A DNA stretch of 64,000 bases, from NCBI GenBank assembly GCA_021204045.1, contig JAJQAA010000058.1, positions 24,310 to 88,309 on the forward strand. The letters are read 5' to 3'. Position numbers and translations under genes: made by a program. Shown piece after piece: positions 1 through 8,793 of the stretch; positions within the stretch are counted from its first letter, which is position 1; every line of letters starts with the position of its first letter. This stretch comes from Clostridiales bacterium. GTDB lineage: Bacteria; Bacillota; Clostridia; Lachnospirales; Lachnospiraceae. Under the pieces are notes generated by a model. That model had not been told where the DNA came from and made no database searches. It saw nothing but the letters and a program-made list of their open reading frames with translations.

Positions 1-174
1 GGAATTTGCCTTTTCAAGCCCCGCGGGCATCTCAGGCGGCACGCTTTCCTGTCCCGTCTCGCGCGGCAGAATCCGCGTGGAAGGTCCCGCGCATGCAGAA
101 AGCAGCGCCGCCGCCAGGAACGCGATGCCGCTGCAAATCCATGATGTGCGTGATGATTTTCTTAAAATTTTCAT
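1..174 (-). CDS. Lipoprotein N-terminus (partial, runs off the window)
   Basis: The 58 visible codons start MKILRKSS, continue into a hydrophobic stretch and end in the lipobox LLSAC (Cys 28), followed by a polar Pro/Glu-rich linker. This is a type II signal peptide, so the mature protein should be lipid-anchored outside the membrane. It begins 6 bases after the aspartate kinase stop, so it is probably co-transcribed with it; the ribosome site is weak (AGG). The functional domain lies outside the window, so the role is unknown. Confidence 0.6.
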   Translation of the reverse strand, partial: MKILRKSSRTSWICSGIAFLAAALLSACAGPSTRILPRETGQESVPPEMPAGLEKANS

Positions 175-180
175 ATACGC

Positions 181-1500
181 CTATATCTCTGCTGTTACAA
201 AGATATCGTAGATCGCCCGGATCGCCTGCTCGAAATCTGTGTTTTTGACGCCGATGATAATATTCAGCTCACTCGAACCCTGGTCAATCATCTTTACGTT
301 GATGTGGGCGTGCGCCAGCGCCGAGAAGATCCTTCCGGCGGTGCCTCGCGTCGCTTTCATGCCACGGCCGACGACAGCTACCAGAGCCAGGTCGGACTCC
401 ATCTCCACGCTGTCGGGAGAGACGGCGCGATGGATCCCGGCGATCACGGACTGCTCGTAATCCTCAAACTCGGACTGGTGCACAATGATGGTCATCGTGT
501 CGATGCCGGACGGCATATGTTCAAACGAGATCCCGTATTCCTCGAAAACCTGCAGCACCTTGCGGCCGAAGCCGACCTCAGAGTTCATCATCGCCTTCTC
601 GATGTTGATCGAGCAGAAGCCCTTCTTTCCGGCAATCCCTGTGATCGTGTAGCGCGGCTTGCGGCAGGTGCTCTCCACAATCATCGTCCCCCGGTCATCC
701 GGGCGGTTCGTGTTGCGGATGTTAATCGGGATTCCCTCGCGGCGTACCGGGAAAATCGCGTCCTCGTGAAGCACGCTCGCGCCCATATAGGCCAGCTCGC
801 GCAGCTCCTTGTAGGTAATCGTCTCGATCACCTGCGGATTCTCCACAATCGACGGATCTACCACCAGGAAGCCGGAGACGTCCGTCCAGTTCTCATACAG
901 ATCGGCGTGCAGCGCCCGCGCCACAATCGAGCCGGTGACATCGGAACCGCCGCGGGAAAAGGTGCAGATGCTGCCGTCATGCTTTGAGCCGTAAAAACCA
1001 GGAATGACCGCGCGCTCCACATGCTCCAGGCGCTCGGAAAGCTCCGTGTTGGTGGAATCCGGCTCAAAATTGCCCTCTTCGTCGAAGAAAATGACCTCGG
1101 CGGCGTCGATGAATTCAAAGCCCAGGTACTCGGCCATAACAAGGCCGTTTAGATATTCTCCGCGGGAAGCCGCGTAATCGCGGCCGATACCGGCACGGAA
1201 ATTTTCTTCAATACGGTCAAATTCATGATCCAGATTGAGATTCAGCCCCAGGCCGTCGATGATCTCCTGGTAGCGTTCTTTTATCCGGGTGAAAATTCGC
1301 TTGTAGGATTTTCCCGCCGACGCGGCGTCATAGCATTGATAGAGAAGATCCGTGACCTTCTCGTCATTGCTGTTGCGCTTGCCCGGCGCGGACGGAATGA
1401 CATAACGGCGGGTTTTATCGGAGCGGATGATATCGCCCACTTTCTTAAACTGGCGTGCGTTCGCCAGAGAGCTGCCGCCAAATTTTACAACCTTCTTCAT
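181..1500 (-). CDS. lysC: Aspartate kinase
   Basis: Predicted cytoplasmic aspartate kinase (439 aa), which phosphorylates L-aspartate in the first step of lysine, methionine, threonine and diaminopimelate synthesis. The N-terminus carries the family signature KFGGSSLA; SRGGSDVTGS in the middle is the amino-acid kinase nucleotide/substrate loop; the last ~130 residues look like a paired ACT domain (TGIAGKKGFCSI, and ALVAVVGRGMK near the end), so feedback control by an amino acid is likely. A longer reading frame extends upstream, but the ATG at 1500 has a good GAGGAG site 8 bases away and matches the family N-terminus. It has its own promoter inside the end of gpsA. Stop codon is TAG. Confidence 0.93.
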   Translation of the reverse strand: MKKVVKFGGSSLANARQFKKVGDIIRSDKTRRYVIPSAPGKRNSNDEKVTDLLYQCYDAASAGKSYKRIFTRIKERYQEIIDGLGLNLNLDHEFDRIEENFRAGIGRDYAASRGEYLNGLVMAEYLGFEFIDAAEVIFFDEEGNFEPDSTNTELSERLEHVERAVIPGFYGSKHDGSICTFSRGGSDVTGSIVARALHADLYENWTDVSGFLVVDPSIVENPQVIETITYKELRELAYMGASVLHEDAIFPVRREGIPINIRNTNRPDDRGTMIVESTCRKPRYTITGIAGKKGFCSINIEKAMMNSEVGFGRKVLQVFEEYGISFEHMPSGIDTMTIIVHQSEFEDYEQSVIAGIHRAVSPDSVEMESDLALVAVVGRGMKATRGTAGRIFSALAHAHINVKMIDQGSSELNIIIGVKNTDFEQAIRAIYDIFVTAEI

Positions 1501-1566
1501 TTTCACTTTCTCCTCAGCGTACTTTGGCTCCTGCGCAATGGAAATGAACGGGCAGGAACAACGAGA

Positions 1567-1595
1567 ATCATACTGTAATTTCCCGCTCCTGTCAA
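1567..1595 (-). promoter_or_regulatory. SigA-type promoter for aspartate kinase
   Basis: On the minus strand a perfect -35 TTGACA, a 17-base spacer and -10 TATGAT lie over the gpsA stop codon and about 65 bases upstream of the aspartate kinase start. The predicted leader is only ~60 nt, too short for a lysine riboswitch. Confidence 0.75.
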
Positions 1596-2614
1596 GATGA
1601 CGCGCCTTCAAACTCCGTTTCAAATTTCAGCTCTCCCGTGCGGTCGCGCAGCATCAGTTCCCCGACCGCGTCCGCGGCAGATTTTCCGTCAAACAGCACT
1701 TGATTGACCTGCGTGATGATCGGCATCTCAACCTGATATTTTTTCGCCAGGGCAAGCCCGGCTTTCGCGGAATACACACCCTCGACGACCATCTGCACCT
1801 CGTCCATCGCCTGCCGCATCGTGCGTCCCTGGCCGATCAGAATACCGGCGCGGCGGTTGCGGCTGTGCATGCTGGCACAGGTGACAATCAGATCGCCGAT
1901 GCCGGACAATCCGTAAAACGTTTCCACCCGTCCGCCCATAGCCGTACCGAGCCGCGTGATCTCGTGAATACCGCGCGTGATCAGAGCCGCCTTGGTGTTG
2001 TCGCCGTACCCCAGGCCGTCCGCGACGCCGGCCGCCAGCGCGATCACGTTTTTAAGTGAGCCGCCGACCTCGATTCCCAGGATGTCCGGGCTTGTATAGA
2101 CGCGAAACACCTCGCTCATAAACTGCTGCTGCAGATATTCCGCCGTCTCCTTATCGCGCGCGCCGACCACGCAGGTCGTCGGCAGGCCGCGGCTGACCTC
2201 CTCGGCGTGGCTCGGTCCGGAAAGAACGGCAATGTTGGCCGCCGGAAGCTCATCCGCGATCACCGCGGAGAGCGTCTTGAGCGTCGCCTCTTCGATGCCT
2301 TTGGCGACACAGACCACACACTGTCCATAGCGGCAGTACGGCCGCAGCAGCGCCGCGGTCTAGCGCACATAGATCGACGGCACGGCCATCACCAGGAAAT
2401 CCTTGTCTGAAACTGCCTCGGAGATCTCCGCCGTAAAGCGGATGCTGTCGGGAAGCGTCAGCCCCGGCAAGGTTTTCAATGCCCGCGTCTGCCGCAGGCT
2501 GTCAATCTCCTGCGGAAGGGCCGACCAGACCGTCACCTCATGTCCGTTGTTATGCAGCAGCGCCGACAGGGCAATCCCCCAGCTTCCGGCGCCGATAATC
2601 GCTGTCTTTGCCAT
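1592..2614 (-). pseudogene. gpsA: Glycerol-3-phosphate dehydrogenase (NAD(P)+), interrupted by an in-frame amber codon
   Basis: GpsA makes sn-glycerol-3-phosphate from dihydroxyacetone phosphate for phospholipid synthesis. The frame starts at 2614 with MAKTAIIGAGSWG (Rossmann GxGxxG) and continues unbroken to 1592 except for a TAG at 2360-2362 (codon 85), between SIYVR and TAALLRPY. Ignoring that codon the product would be ~340 residues, the normal family length, with the conserved VAKGIE, LSGPSHAEEV and LKNVIALAAG blocks all intact. One C-to-T change in a CAG (Gln) codon would explain it. It lies directly after plsY, which uses the product. Either the strain has lost GpsA, the codon is suppressed, or this is a sequence error; the gene shows no other decay. 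Confidence 0.85.
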
Positions 2615-2618
2615 ATTG

Positions 2619-3263
2619 TCAGTTCGCGTCCTTTCTCTTTGCGCCGAGCTTGTTCTCCGTGCCGGAGAGCAGGCGGCCGATATTGGCGTGGTGCCGTACA
2701 ATGCCCATAGCCGTGATCAGGAACACCACCATATAAAATTCCCAGAGATGTTCCGGATCAATCCCGTAATCTCCCCGCAGTCCAAACCGCACCATGCAGA
2801 GGAAAAAGGTGAGAAGCACCAGAATGGATCCCAGCGACACATAGCGCGTCGCTATGACGACGATAAGAAACACCACCAGACAGAGCGCGGCCACCCGCCA
2901 GTCCAGCGCAGCCAGCAGCCCCGCCGTAGCCGCAATCCCCTTGCCGCCGCGGAAATTCATATAACACGGGAAGTTGTGCCCCAGAATCACGCCGAAGGCT
3001 GTGTACACAAGATAGACGTAAAGCATCCCCGGCTGATCGGCAAACAAAAGGCGCGTGACCAGGCACGCAAAGATCGTCTTCAGCGCGTCGCCCCAGAACA
3101 CCATCGCTCCCGCCCGTTTTCCCATCACGCGCAGCGCGTTGGTCGTGCCGGAGTTGCCGCTCCCGTAGTCCCGGATATCGATGTGATGCAGCCTCCCGAG
3201 CAGATACGCACTCTGAAACAGGCCAAAGACATATCCTATAGCGAGACAAATCAGCCGTTCCAT
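2619..3263 (-). CDS. plsY: Glycerol-3-phosphate acyltransferase PlsY
   Basis: Polytopic membrane acyltransferase (214 aa) that transfers the acyl group from acyl-phosphate to glycerol-3-phosphate, making lysophosphatidate. Visible family motifs: GSGNSGTTNALRV (motif 1), GHNFPCYMNFRGGKGIA (motif 2) and a C-terminal RHHANIGRLLSG (motif 3), separated by about five hydrophobic segments. It overlaps the der stop (TGATG). Two adjacent ATGs (3266 and 3263) are possible; the second is better spaced from GGAGG. Its substrate-supplying partner gpsA follows immediately but is interrupted. Confidence 0.92.
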   Translation of the reverse strand: MERLICLAIGYVFGLFQSAYLLGRLHHIDIRDYGSGNSGTTNALRVMGKRAGAMVFWGDALKTIFACLVTRLLFADQPGMLYVYLVYTAFGVILGHNFPCYMNFRGGKGIAATAGLLAALDWRVAALCLVVFLIVVIATRYVSLGSILVLLTFFLCMVRFGLRGDYGIDPEHLWEFYMVVFLITAMGIVRHHANIGRLLSGTENKLGAKRKDAN

Positions 3264-4591
3264 CATTCCTCCTTCCCGGAACGCTCCCGGATCAGAAACC
3301 GCAGAGCCGTTCCCCGGAAACCAAAGGCTTCCCGAATTTTATTTTCCAGATAACGCTGATAGGAAAAATGCATCAGCGCCTTATCATTGACAAAAATCAC
3401 AAACGTCGGCGGCTTCACGGCTACCTGGGTCATATAAAAGAGCTTCAATCTCCTGCCCTTGTCGGAAGGCGGCTGCTGCAGAGCCACGGCCTCCGTCATA
3501 ATCTCGTTGAGAACGCCGGTGGCGACGCGCAGGTTCTGATTCTCGCGCACCATGTCGATGAGCTCAAACAGGCGGCCCAGCCGCTGGCCGGTCACAGCCG
3601 AGAGGAATACCATCTCCGCGTAAGGCATGAAGGAAAGCGTGTCGCGGATCTTTTTCGTATACTCATAGATCGTCTTGTCGTTTTTCTCAATCGCGTCCCA
3701 CTTATTGACCGCCACAATGATCCCCTTGCCGCGGTCGTGGGCGATCCCGGCGATCTTGGCGTCCTGCTCGGTAACGCCCTCGACGGCGTCGATCACCAGG
3801 ACGGCGATATCGGCCCGCTCCACCGCGGAAACCGTGCGGATAATGCTGTAGCGCTCCAGATCCTCATGAACGCGGCTCTTGCGGCGCAGGCCGGCCGTAT
3901 CGATCAGCACATAGTCCTCGCCGTTCCAGCGCACCTCGGTATCCACCGCGTCCCGCGTCGTACCGGCGATCTCGGAGACAATCACACGGTTTTCGCCGAT
4001 CAGGCGGTTGATGATCGAGGATTTGCCCACGTTGGGCTTGCCGATAATCGCGATCCGTGGCCGCCCGTCCTCTTCCTCCGTCCCCGCGCCCTCGGGGAAA
4101 TGCTTCACGACCTCATCGAGCAGATCGCCCAGCCCCAGGCGCGAAGCCGCGGAGACCGCGACCGGCTCGCCGATGCCGAGATTGTAAAACTCGTAAACGT
4201 CATTGCCGAATTTGGCGAAGCTGTCCACCTTATTGACCGCGAGGACAATCGGTTTTTTCGAGCGGCGCAGCATATCGGCGACCTTGGAATCAGCGTCCTG
4301 CAGACCCTGGCGCACATCCACGATAAAAATGATCACATCCGCGGTGTCGATGGCGATCTGCGCCTGCTCGCGCATCTGCGAGAGGATGATATCCCGGCTG
4401 TCCGGCTCAATGCCACCGGTATCAACCAGCGTGAAATCCCGGTCCAGCCAGCTGCCGTCCGCGTAAATCCGGTCGCGCGTCACACCCGGCGTATCCTTGA
4501 CGATCGAGATGGTCTCGCCCGCTATGGCATTGAACAGGGTGGATTTTCCTACATTTGGGCGACCTACGATCGCCACGATCGGTTTGCTCAT
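3263..4591 (-). CDS. der: Ribosome biogenesis GTPase Der (EngA)
   Basis: Tandem-GTPase protein (442 aa) needed for 50S ribosomal subunit maturation. Two complete G domains are visible: the first with GRPNVGKSTLFN, DTGGIE and NKVD, the second (from ~residue 178) with GKPNVGKSSIIN, DTAGLR and NKWD, followed by the KH-like C-terminal domain. Length is typical. The start at 4591 lies 3 bases after the upstream DUF512 gene, and the stop overlaps plsY, so these form one translationally linked operon. Confidence 0.96.
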   Translation of the reverse strand: MSKPIVAIVGRPNVGKSTLFNAIAGETISIVKDTPGVTRDRIYADGSWLDRDFTLVDTGGIEPDSRDIILSQMREQAQIAIDTADVIIFIVDVRQGLQDADSKVADMLRRSKKPIVLAVNKVDSFAKFGNDVYEFYNLGIGEPVAVSAASRLGLGDLLDEVVKHFPEGAGTEEEDGRPRIAIIGKPNVGKSSIINRLIGENRVIVSEIAGTTRDAVDTEVRWNGEDYVLIDTAGLRRKSRVHEDLERYSIIRTVSAVERADIAVLVIDAVEGVTEQDAKIAGIAHDRGKGIIVAVNKWDAIEKNDKTIYEYTKKIRDTLSFMPYAEMVFLSAVTGQRLGRLFELIDMVRENQNLRVATGVLNEIMTEAVALQQPPSDKGRRLKLFYMTQVAVKPPTFVIFVNDKALMHFSYQRYLENKIREAFGFRGTALRFLIRERSGKEE

Positions 4592-4594
4592 AAC

Positions 4595-5980
4595 TCAAAT
4601 CTCCTTTAGCTCATATCCTTCGTATATGACTGGCCCGTCTTCTGCCGTCCCAAAAACCGCGTCGACCAGATCCCGGCCCCCGGATCCGACGATGCCGACC
4701 GGCACGCTCAGCGCCTCCTCAACCTGCGCCCGCGTCACGTCGTCGAGGAAAACCTCCTCGCCGCTGCGAAACATCGCCGCGGGCAGCAGCAGACGGCTGC
4801 CCAGCTCGCACCCTTTCAGCTGCGCGATCAGGTCGCCGCCCGTGATCAGGCCGGAAACCGTGATCTGCTCGCCAAAGAAATCGTTGCGGATCGCGTGCAG
4901 CAACACCCGCTTCTGTGGGAAACGGCGGGCAATCTTGTCCAGCTGCTCCTGAATATAGGGGCGCGCCAGAAAACCCGTCGCGATCGAAAGGGTCTCCGCG
5001 GGGACTTCGTCCGCACATCCGGTCTTAACCGCGGCGTCCCCGTACTCCATCAGAGCCTCCGTAACCTCAGTATCGAGCAGGCGCAGCATGCCGACGCCAT
5101 TTTCCAGCTGCGGATAACCGTCATAGCGATCTTCCGGCGGCAGCGCGCGCTCCGCGAGGATGTAAAGCTCGTCGCTGGCATGAATGAAGTGCGTGTGATG
5201 CTCCGCCCACAAGCGCCGCTGCCAGTCCTCGATCGTATCGATGGCCGCACCCGCCGATGCGCGGTCAAACGGCTGCAGCGGGTACAGCCCGTCCCGGTAT
5301 TTTGTCAGGCCCACCGGCACCACCGATACGCTCTCCATATAAGGAAGATAGCGCGCCAGATCGCCGATCGTGCGGTCAAGCTCCGCACCGTCGTTGATGC
5401 CGGGGCAGAGCACAATCTGTCCGTTCATCGGAATCCCGGCCGCAAACAGCGTGTCGATCTTCTTTAACGCTTCACCCGCGAAGCGATTGTGCAGCATCTG
5501 GCAACGCAGCGCGGGGTTTGTCGTATGTACCGAAATATTGATCGGCGCCATCTTGAAATCAATGATGCGCTGAATGTCATGGTCTTTCATATTGGTCAGC
5601 GTGACATAATTTCCCTGCAGGAACGATAACCGAGAATCATCGTCCTTAAAATACAGAGTATCGCGCATCCCCGGCGGCATCTGGTCGATAAAGCAGAAAA
5701 TACATTTGTTGCTGCAGGAACGATAATCGCTCATCAGACCGTTTTCAAAGGTAATACCGGGATCCTCGTAGTCATTTTCGATCTCCAGCTCCCACAGCTC
5801 ACCGTCCGCCTTCTCGACTAACATCAGCATGCGCTCACTGTCCACGTAATATTCGTAATCAAAAATATCCTCGATCTCATTGCCGTTGATCGAGATCAGA
5901 CGATCCCCCGGCTCCAGCTCCAGTTCCTCCGCGATCGAACCGGGATCGATGGATTTGATGATGTGTCCCTTTTTTTTCAT
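4595..5980 (-). CDS. DUF512 radical SAM protein with N-terminal PDZ domain
   Basis: 461-residue protein. An N-terminal PDZ-like region (IKSIDPGSIAEELELEPGD) is followed by a radical-SAM core with the CxxxCxxC cluster motif (CSNKCIFCF) and a C-terminal DUF512 domain with ITVSGLITGGD and VEEALSVPV near the end. The family is widespread in Clostridia and commonly sits just upstream of der, as here; its substrate is not firmly known. Start chosen at 5980, which has AGGAG 8 bases upstream; a longer frame reaches 6007. Likely first gene of the der-plsY-gpsA operon, read from the promoter at 6003-6031. Confidence 0.85.
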   Translation of the reverse strand: MKKKGHIIKSIDPGSIAEELELEPGDRLISINGNEIEDIFDYEYYVDSERMLMLVEKADGELWELEIENDYEDPGITFENGLMSDYRSCSNKCIFCFIDQMPPGMRDTLYFKDDDSRLSFLQGNYVTLTNMKDHDIQRIIDFKMAPINISVHTTNPALRCQMLHNRFAGEALKKIDTLFAAGIPMNGQIVLCPGINDGAELDRTIGDLARYLPYMESVSVVPVGLTKYRDGLYPLQPFDRASAGAAIDTIEDWQRRLWAEHHTHFIHASDELYILAERALPPEDRYDGYPQLENGVGMLRLLDTEVTEALMEYGDAAVKTGCADEVPAETLSIATGFLARPYIQEQLDKIARRFPQKRVLLHAIRNDFFGEQITVSGLITGGDLIAQLKGCELGSRLLLPAAMFRSGEEVFLDDVTRAQVEEALSVPVGIVGSGGRDLVDAVFGTAEDGPVIYEGYELKEI

Positions 5981-6002
5981 TCGACGTTCTCCTGTCGCTA
6001 CC

Positions 6003-6031
6003 ATCATACCAACATTCTCCTGCTTTGTAAA
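6003..6031 (-). promoter_or_regulatory. Promoter for the DUF512-der-plsY operon
   Basis: On the minus strand: -35 TTTACA, 17-base spacer, -10 TATGAT, located 23 bases before the DUF512 start codon. It is divergent from the prs promoter in the same ~190-base gap. Confidence 0.6.
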
Positions 6032-6082
6032 GAAAGTGGTTTTTTCGTTTTTGTTTTTTTTCCGAAAATAATATGCTGGCTA

Positions 6083-6112
6083 TTGACGTCTTTTCACATC
6101 CGATGGTATAAC
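6083..6112 (+). promoter_or_regulatory. Promoter for prs
   Basis: -35 TTGACG, 18-base spacer and -10 TATAAC, about 60 bases before the prs ATG, which itself has an unusually G-rich ribosome site (six G then AG). Confidence 0.55.
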
Positions 6113-6174
6113 AGAGATGGATTTTTCTTCGCTTTACTTACATTTTATATCCGTTTCAAATACAGGGGGGAGTT

Positions 6175-7383
6175 ATGGCCAACAACTATGTGTTTAACGA
6201 TGTATTACCCGTCGCCCCGTTAAAGATCGCCGCGCTTGAAAGCTGCCGCGATCTGGCGGAAAAGGTTAACAACCATATTGTGGAGTTCCGCCGCCACGAC
6301 GCTGAGGAACTGCGCCGCCGTCAGATGGATCTCAATTACCGCGGCTACAACGTCGATTCCTATCTTCTGCCGTGCGGCTGCCCGCGGTTTGGCACCGGCG
6401 AGGCCAAGGGCGTCATTCAGGAATCAATCCGCGGAGCCGACCTCTACGCGATGGTCGACGTCACCAACTACAGCATTCCCTACACGGTCTGCGGTTATAC
6501 CAACCACATGTCCCCCGACGACCATTATCAGGATCTGAAACGAATCATCGGCGCCAGCGTCGCCACCGCGCACCGGGTCAACGTCATCATGCCTTTCCTG
6601 TACGAAGGGCGGCAGCACAAGCGCTCCAAGCGCGAGTCGCTTGACTGCGCGGTAGCCCTGCAGGAGCTGGTCGAGATGGGCATCGCCAATTTCATTACCT
6701 TCGATGCCCACGACCCGCGGGTTCAGAACGCAATCCCGCTCCACGGCTTCGACAACTTTATGCCGACCTATCAGTTTGTCAAGACGCTCTTCACCCACGA
6801 CAAATCATTGAGGATCGACAAGGACCACCTGATGGTCATCAGCCCCGACGAGGGCGCGATGCACCGCGCCGTCTACCTGGCCAACAACCTCGGCGTCGAT
6901 ATGGGTATGTTCTATAAGCGCCGCGACTATTCCCGCGTCATCGACGGCCGCAACCCGATTGTCGCCCACGAATTCCTGGGAGCTTCCGTCGAGGGCAAGA
7001 CCGTGCTGATCATCGACGACATGATTTCCTCCGGAGAAAGTATGCTGGATACCGCACGGGAGCTCAAGGACCGCAAAGCCGCCAAGGTCGTCATCTGCTG
7101 CACCTTCGGCCTGTTCACGTCCGGCCTTGGCAAGTTTGACGAATTCTACCATAAGGGCTATATCGATTATGTCGTCACGACCAATTTAAACTACCGCCCA
7201 CAGGCTCTGCTTGACCGGGAGTGGTACCTGGAAGCCGACATGAGCAAATACATCGCCGCAATTGTCAACTCGCTCAACCACGACGTCCCCATCGGCGCTA
7301 CCCTGGTACCGACCGAGAAGATCCAGAAGCTCGTGCGGCGCTACCAGGCCGACGGCTACGAATATTTTCAGACGATTGTCTGA
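6175..7383 (+). CDS. prs: Ribose-phosphate pyrophosphokinase (long clostridial form)
   Basis: Makes PRPP from ribose-5-phosphate and ATP for nucleotide, His and Trp synthesis. The protein is 402 residues, longer than the usual ~315, with an N-terminal extension before the first PRTase-like domain. The PRPP-binding loop is clear (VLIIDDMISSGESM), as is the region TFDAHDPRVQN, which corresponds to the conserved FDLH-type loop. It is the only plus-strand gene in the first 15 kb and stands alone between its own promoter and the convergent pgeF. The family assignment is firm; the long form may differ in regulation. Confidence 0.88.
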   Translation: MANNYVFNDVLPVAPLKIAALESCRDLAEKVNNHIVEFRRHDAEELRRRQMDLNYRGYNVDSYLLPCGCPRFGTGEAKGVIQESIRGADLYAMVDVTNYSIPYTVCGYTNHMSPDDHYQDLKRIIGASVATAHRVNVIMPFLYEGRQHKRSKRESLDCAVALQELVEMGIANFITFDAHDPRVQNAIPLHGFDNFMPTYQFVKTLFTHDKSLRIDKDHLMVISPDEGAMHRAVYLANNLGVDMGMFYKRRDYSRVIDGRNPIVAHEFLGASVEGKTVLIIDDMISSGESMLDTARELKDRKAAKVVICCTFGLFTSGLGKFDEFYHKGYIDYVVTTNLNYRPQALLDREWYLEADMSKYIAAIVNSLNHDVPIGATLVPTEKIQKLVRRYQADGYEYFQTIV

Positions 7384-7454
7384 CAGAGGTGTCCTGGTTG
7401 CTTTTCCGGTGCCGGATCTTCTCTGATTCACGCCCCAATGTTAGCGTCTGCCGC

Positions 7455-8321
7455 TTATCCCTGCTTTAAACAGAGAAACGCGGCAAGATTCCCTCTCGCC
7501 TCGCCGTGGAAACGGTGCGAAAACAACAGCTGCGGATTGCAGCGCGTACAGATATCGGTGGTACTGATCCGGCCGGCGGAAACGCCGGCCTCTTTTAATA
7601 CAATCTGGTTTGCCAGCCACAGATCAAGCTGATATCTGCCGTTTTCCTTCCGGTAAAACAGCTTCCTGTGATACTGCGCGGCAAACTCCGCCGCAAACAT
7701 GTCGATCACTTCTTCCCCCACCTCAAAACAGTCCCGGCAGATACTCGGGCCGATGGCCGCGATCACGTCCTGCGGCCGCGTCCCGTAGACGCGGTTCATC
7801 GTCTCCAGCGTTACTCTCCCCATGCGCGCCACCGTGCCGCGCCACCCCGAATGGGCCAGCCCGATCGCCCGGTGCACCGGATCGACAAAATAAAGCGGCA
7901 CGCAATCCGCGGAAAACGTCACGAGCGTCACCCCCGGCACATCCGTCACCAACCCGTCCACGTCGCGGTAATCACGCTCGCGCACAACGCCCTTGCCCGC
8001 GTCCGCCTCTGTGACCACACGCACGTTGGTCGTGTGTGTCTGCCAGGAGAGCGTCATCCGCTCCACGGAAACGCCAAGCACAGCGGCCATGCGCCGATAG
8101 TTTTCCCGCACATGCTCCGGATCATCGCCGCGCGTGAAGCTGAAATTCATCGTCGAAAACCGTCCCTCACTCGCGCCGCCCAGGCGCGTCGAGAACGCGT
8201 GGCTCACCAGCCCGCACTCTTCGAGCGCCGGGAAGGTCAGGTAAGCTACGCCGTCTTTCTCCCGCAGCCGCAGCGGCGCGGACGAAGGCCTGCGGCGGAA
8301 TGAAATGGAGTTGATGTCCAT
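7455..8321 (-). CDS. pgeF: Laccase-domain purine nucleoside phosphorylase family (YfiH/PgeF)
   Basis: 288-residue multicopper-polyphenol-oxidase-fold protein. The zinc/copper ligands are visible in SWQTHTTNV, TFSADCVPL and GLAHSGWRGTV, and the C-terminal ICTRCNPQLLFSHR motif is complete. Family members act as adenosine deaminase/purine phosphorylase-like enzymes or in peptidoglycan editing. The start at 8321 (MDINSISF) has an AAGGA site 8 bases away; a longer open frame upstream merely reads through a tandem repeat. It follows yraN on the same strand after a 130-base gap and converges with prs. Confidence 0.88.
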   Translation of the reverse strand: MDINSISFRRRPSSAPLRLREKDGVAYLTFPALEECGLVSHAFSTRLGGASEGRFSTMNFSFTRGDDPEHVRENYRRMAAVLGVSVERMTLSWQTHTTNVRVVTEADAGKGVVRERDYRDVDGLVTDVPGVTLVTFSADCVPLYFVDPVHRAIGLAHSGWRGTVARMGRVTLETMNRVYGTRPQDVIAAIGPSICRDCFEVGEEVIDMFAAEFAAQYHRKLFYRKENGRYQLDLWLANQIVLKEAGVSAGRISTTDICTRCNPQLLFSHRFHGEARGNLAAFLCLKQG

Positions 8322-8359
8322 ACTGCGATCCTTCTCCTTTCCCCTGATGATAATGATAC

Positions 8360-8440
8360 TTCTCTGTGACAATACTTCTCTGTGGCAATGATAACTCTTT
8401 GTGATAATAATAGTTCTCTGTGACAATGACAGTTCTTTGA
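8360..8440. repeat. Degenerate short tandem repeat upstream of pgeF
   Basis: Five variants of TTCTCTGTG-acaat begin at 8360, 8376, 8395, 8414 and 8433, i.e. spaced 16 then 19, 19 and 19 bases. They fill the yraN-pgeF gap and on the minus strand lie just before the pgeF ribosome site. Function unknown. Confidence 0.7.
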
Positions 8441-8451
8441 CCTTCGTGGCA

Positions 8452-8793
8452 TCAAAACGCATCCCGGATCCAGGTCAGCTGCCCGCCGAGAATCCCGACC
8501 ACATCAAAGCGGCAGGGTTCTTCCCCGCCAAAACCATTACCATACAGATAATGATAAGCCGCGCGACGGATCCTCTGCTGTTTGGCGGGTCCGACCGCCT
8601 CCAGCGGACTTCCCTGTCTTGCGTCCGCGCGATATTTGACTTCCACAAATACAAGACAGCGCCCGTCCCGGGCAATGAGATCGATCTCGCCGACCAGGCA
8701 GCGCCAGTTTTTCTCCAGAATCTCCAGACCGTGCTCCGCAAGGAATTCCGCGGCCTTCTGCTCATAATCGCCGCCGACCTTCCGCTTATTCAT
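8452..8793 (-). CDS. yraN: YraN family putative endonuclease (UPF0102)
   Basis: 113-residue protein of the PD-(D/E)XK-fold UPF0102 family. Visible landmarks: YEQKAAEFLAEHG at the N-terminus, then GEIDLIARDG and VFVEVKYR, which carry the Asp and E-x-K residues of the nuclease fold. Its ATG overlaps the rnhB stop by 8 bases, with AGGA in the rnhB end as ribosome site. YraN next to RNase HII is a conserved pairing; a role in DNA processing or recombination is inferred from the family, not shown. Confidence 0.88.
   Translation of the reverse strand: MNKRKVGGDYEQKAAEFLAEHGLEILEKNWRCLVGEIDLIARDGRCLVFVEVKYRADARQGSPLEAVGPAKQQRIRRAAYHYLYGNGFGGEEPCRFDVVGILGGQLTWIRDAF

Noticed and set aside
1501..1595. 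Lysine riboswitch before aspartate kinase
   Set aside because: The promoter leaves a leader of only about 60 nt with no suitable fold; a lysine riboswitch needs more than 160 nt.
2360..2701. Separate 113-residue protein starting at 2701
   Set aside because: It is the start of gpsA read from an unsupported upstream start inside plsY.
8360..8440. CRISPR array
   Set aside because: Units are short and degenerate, without uniform spacers and without cas genes.
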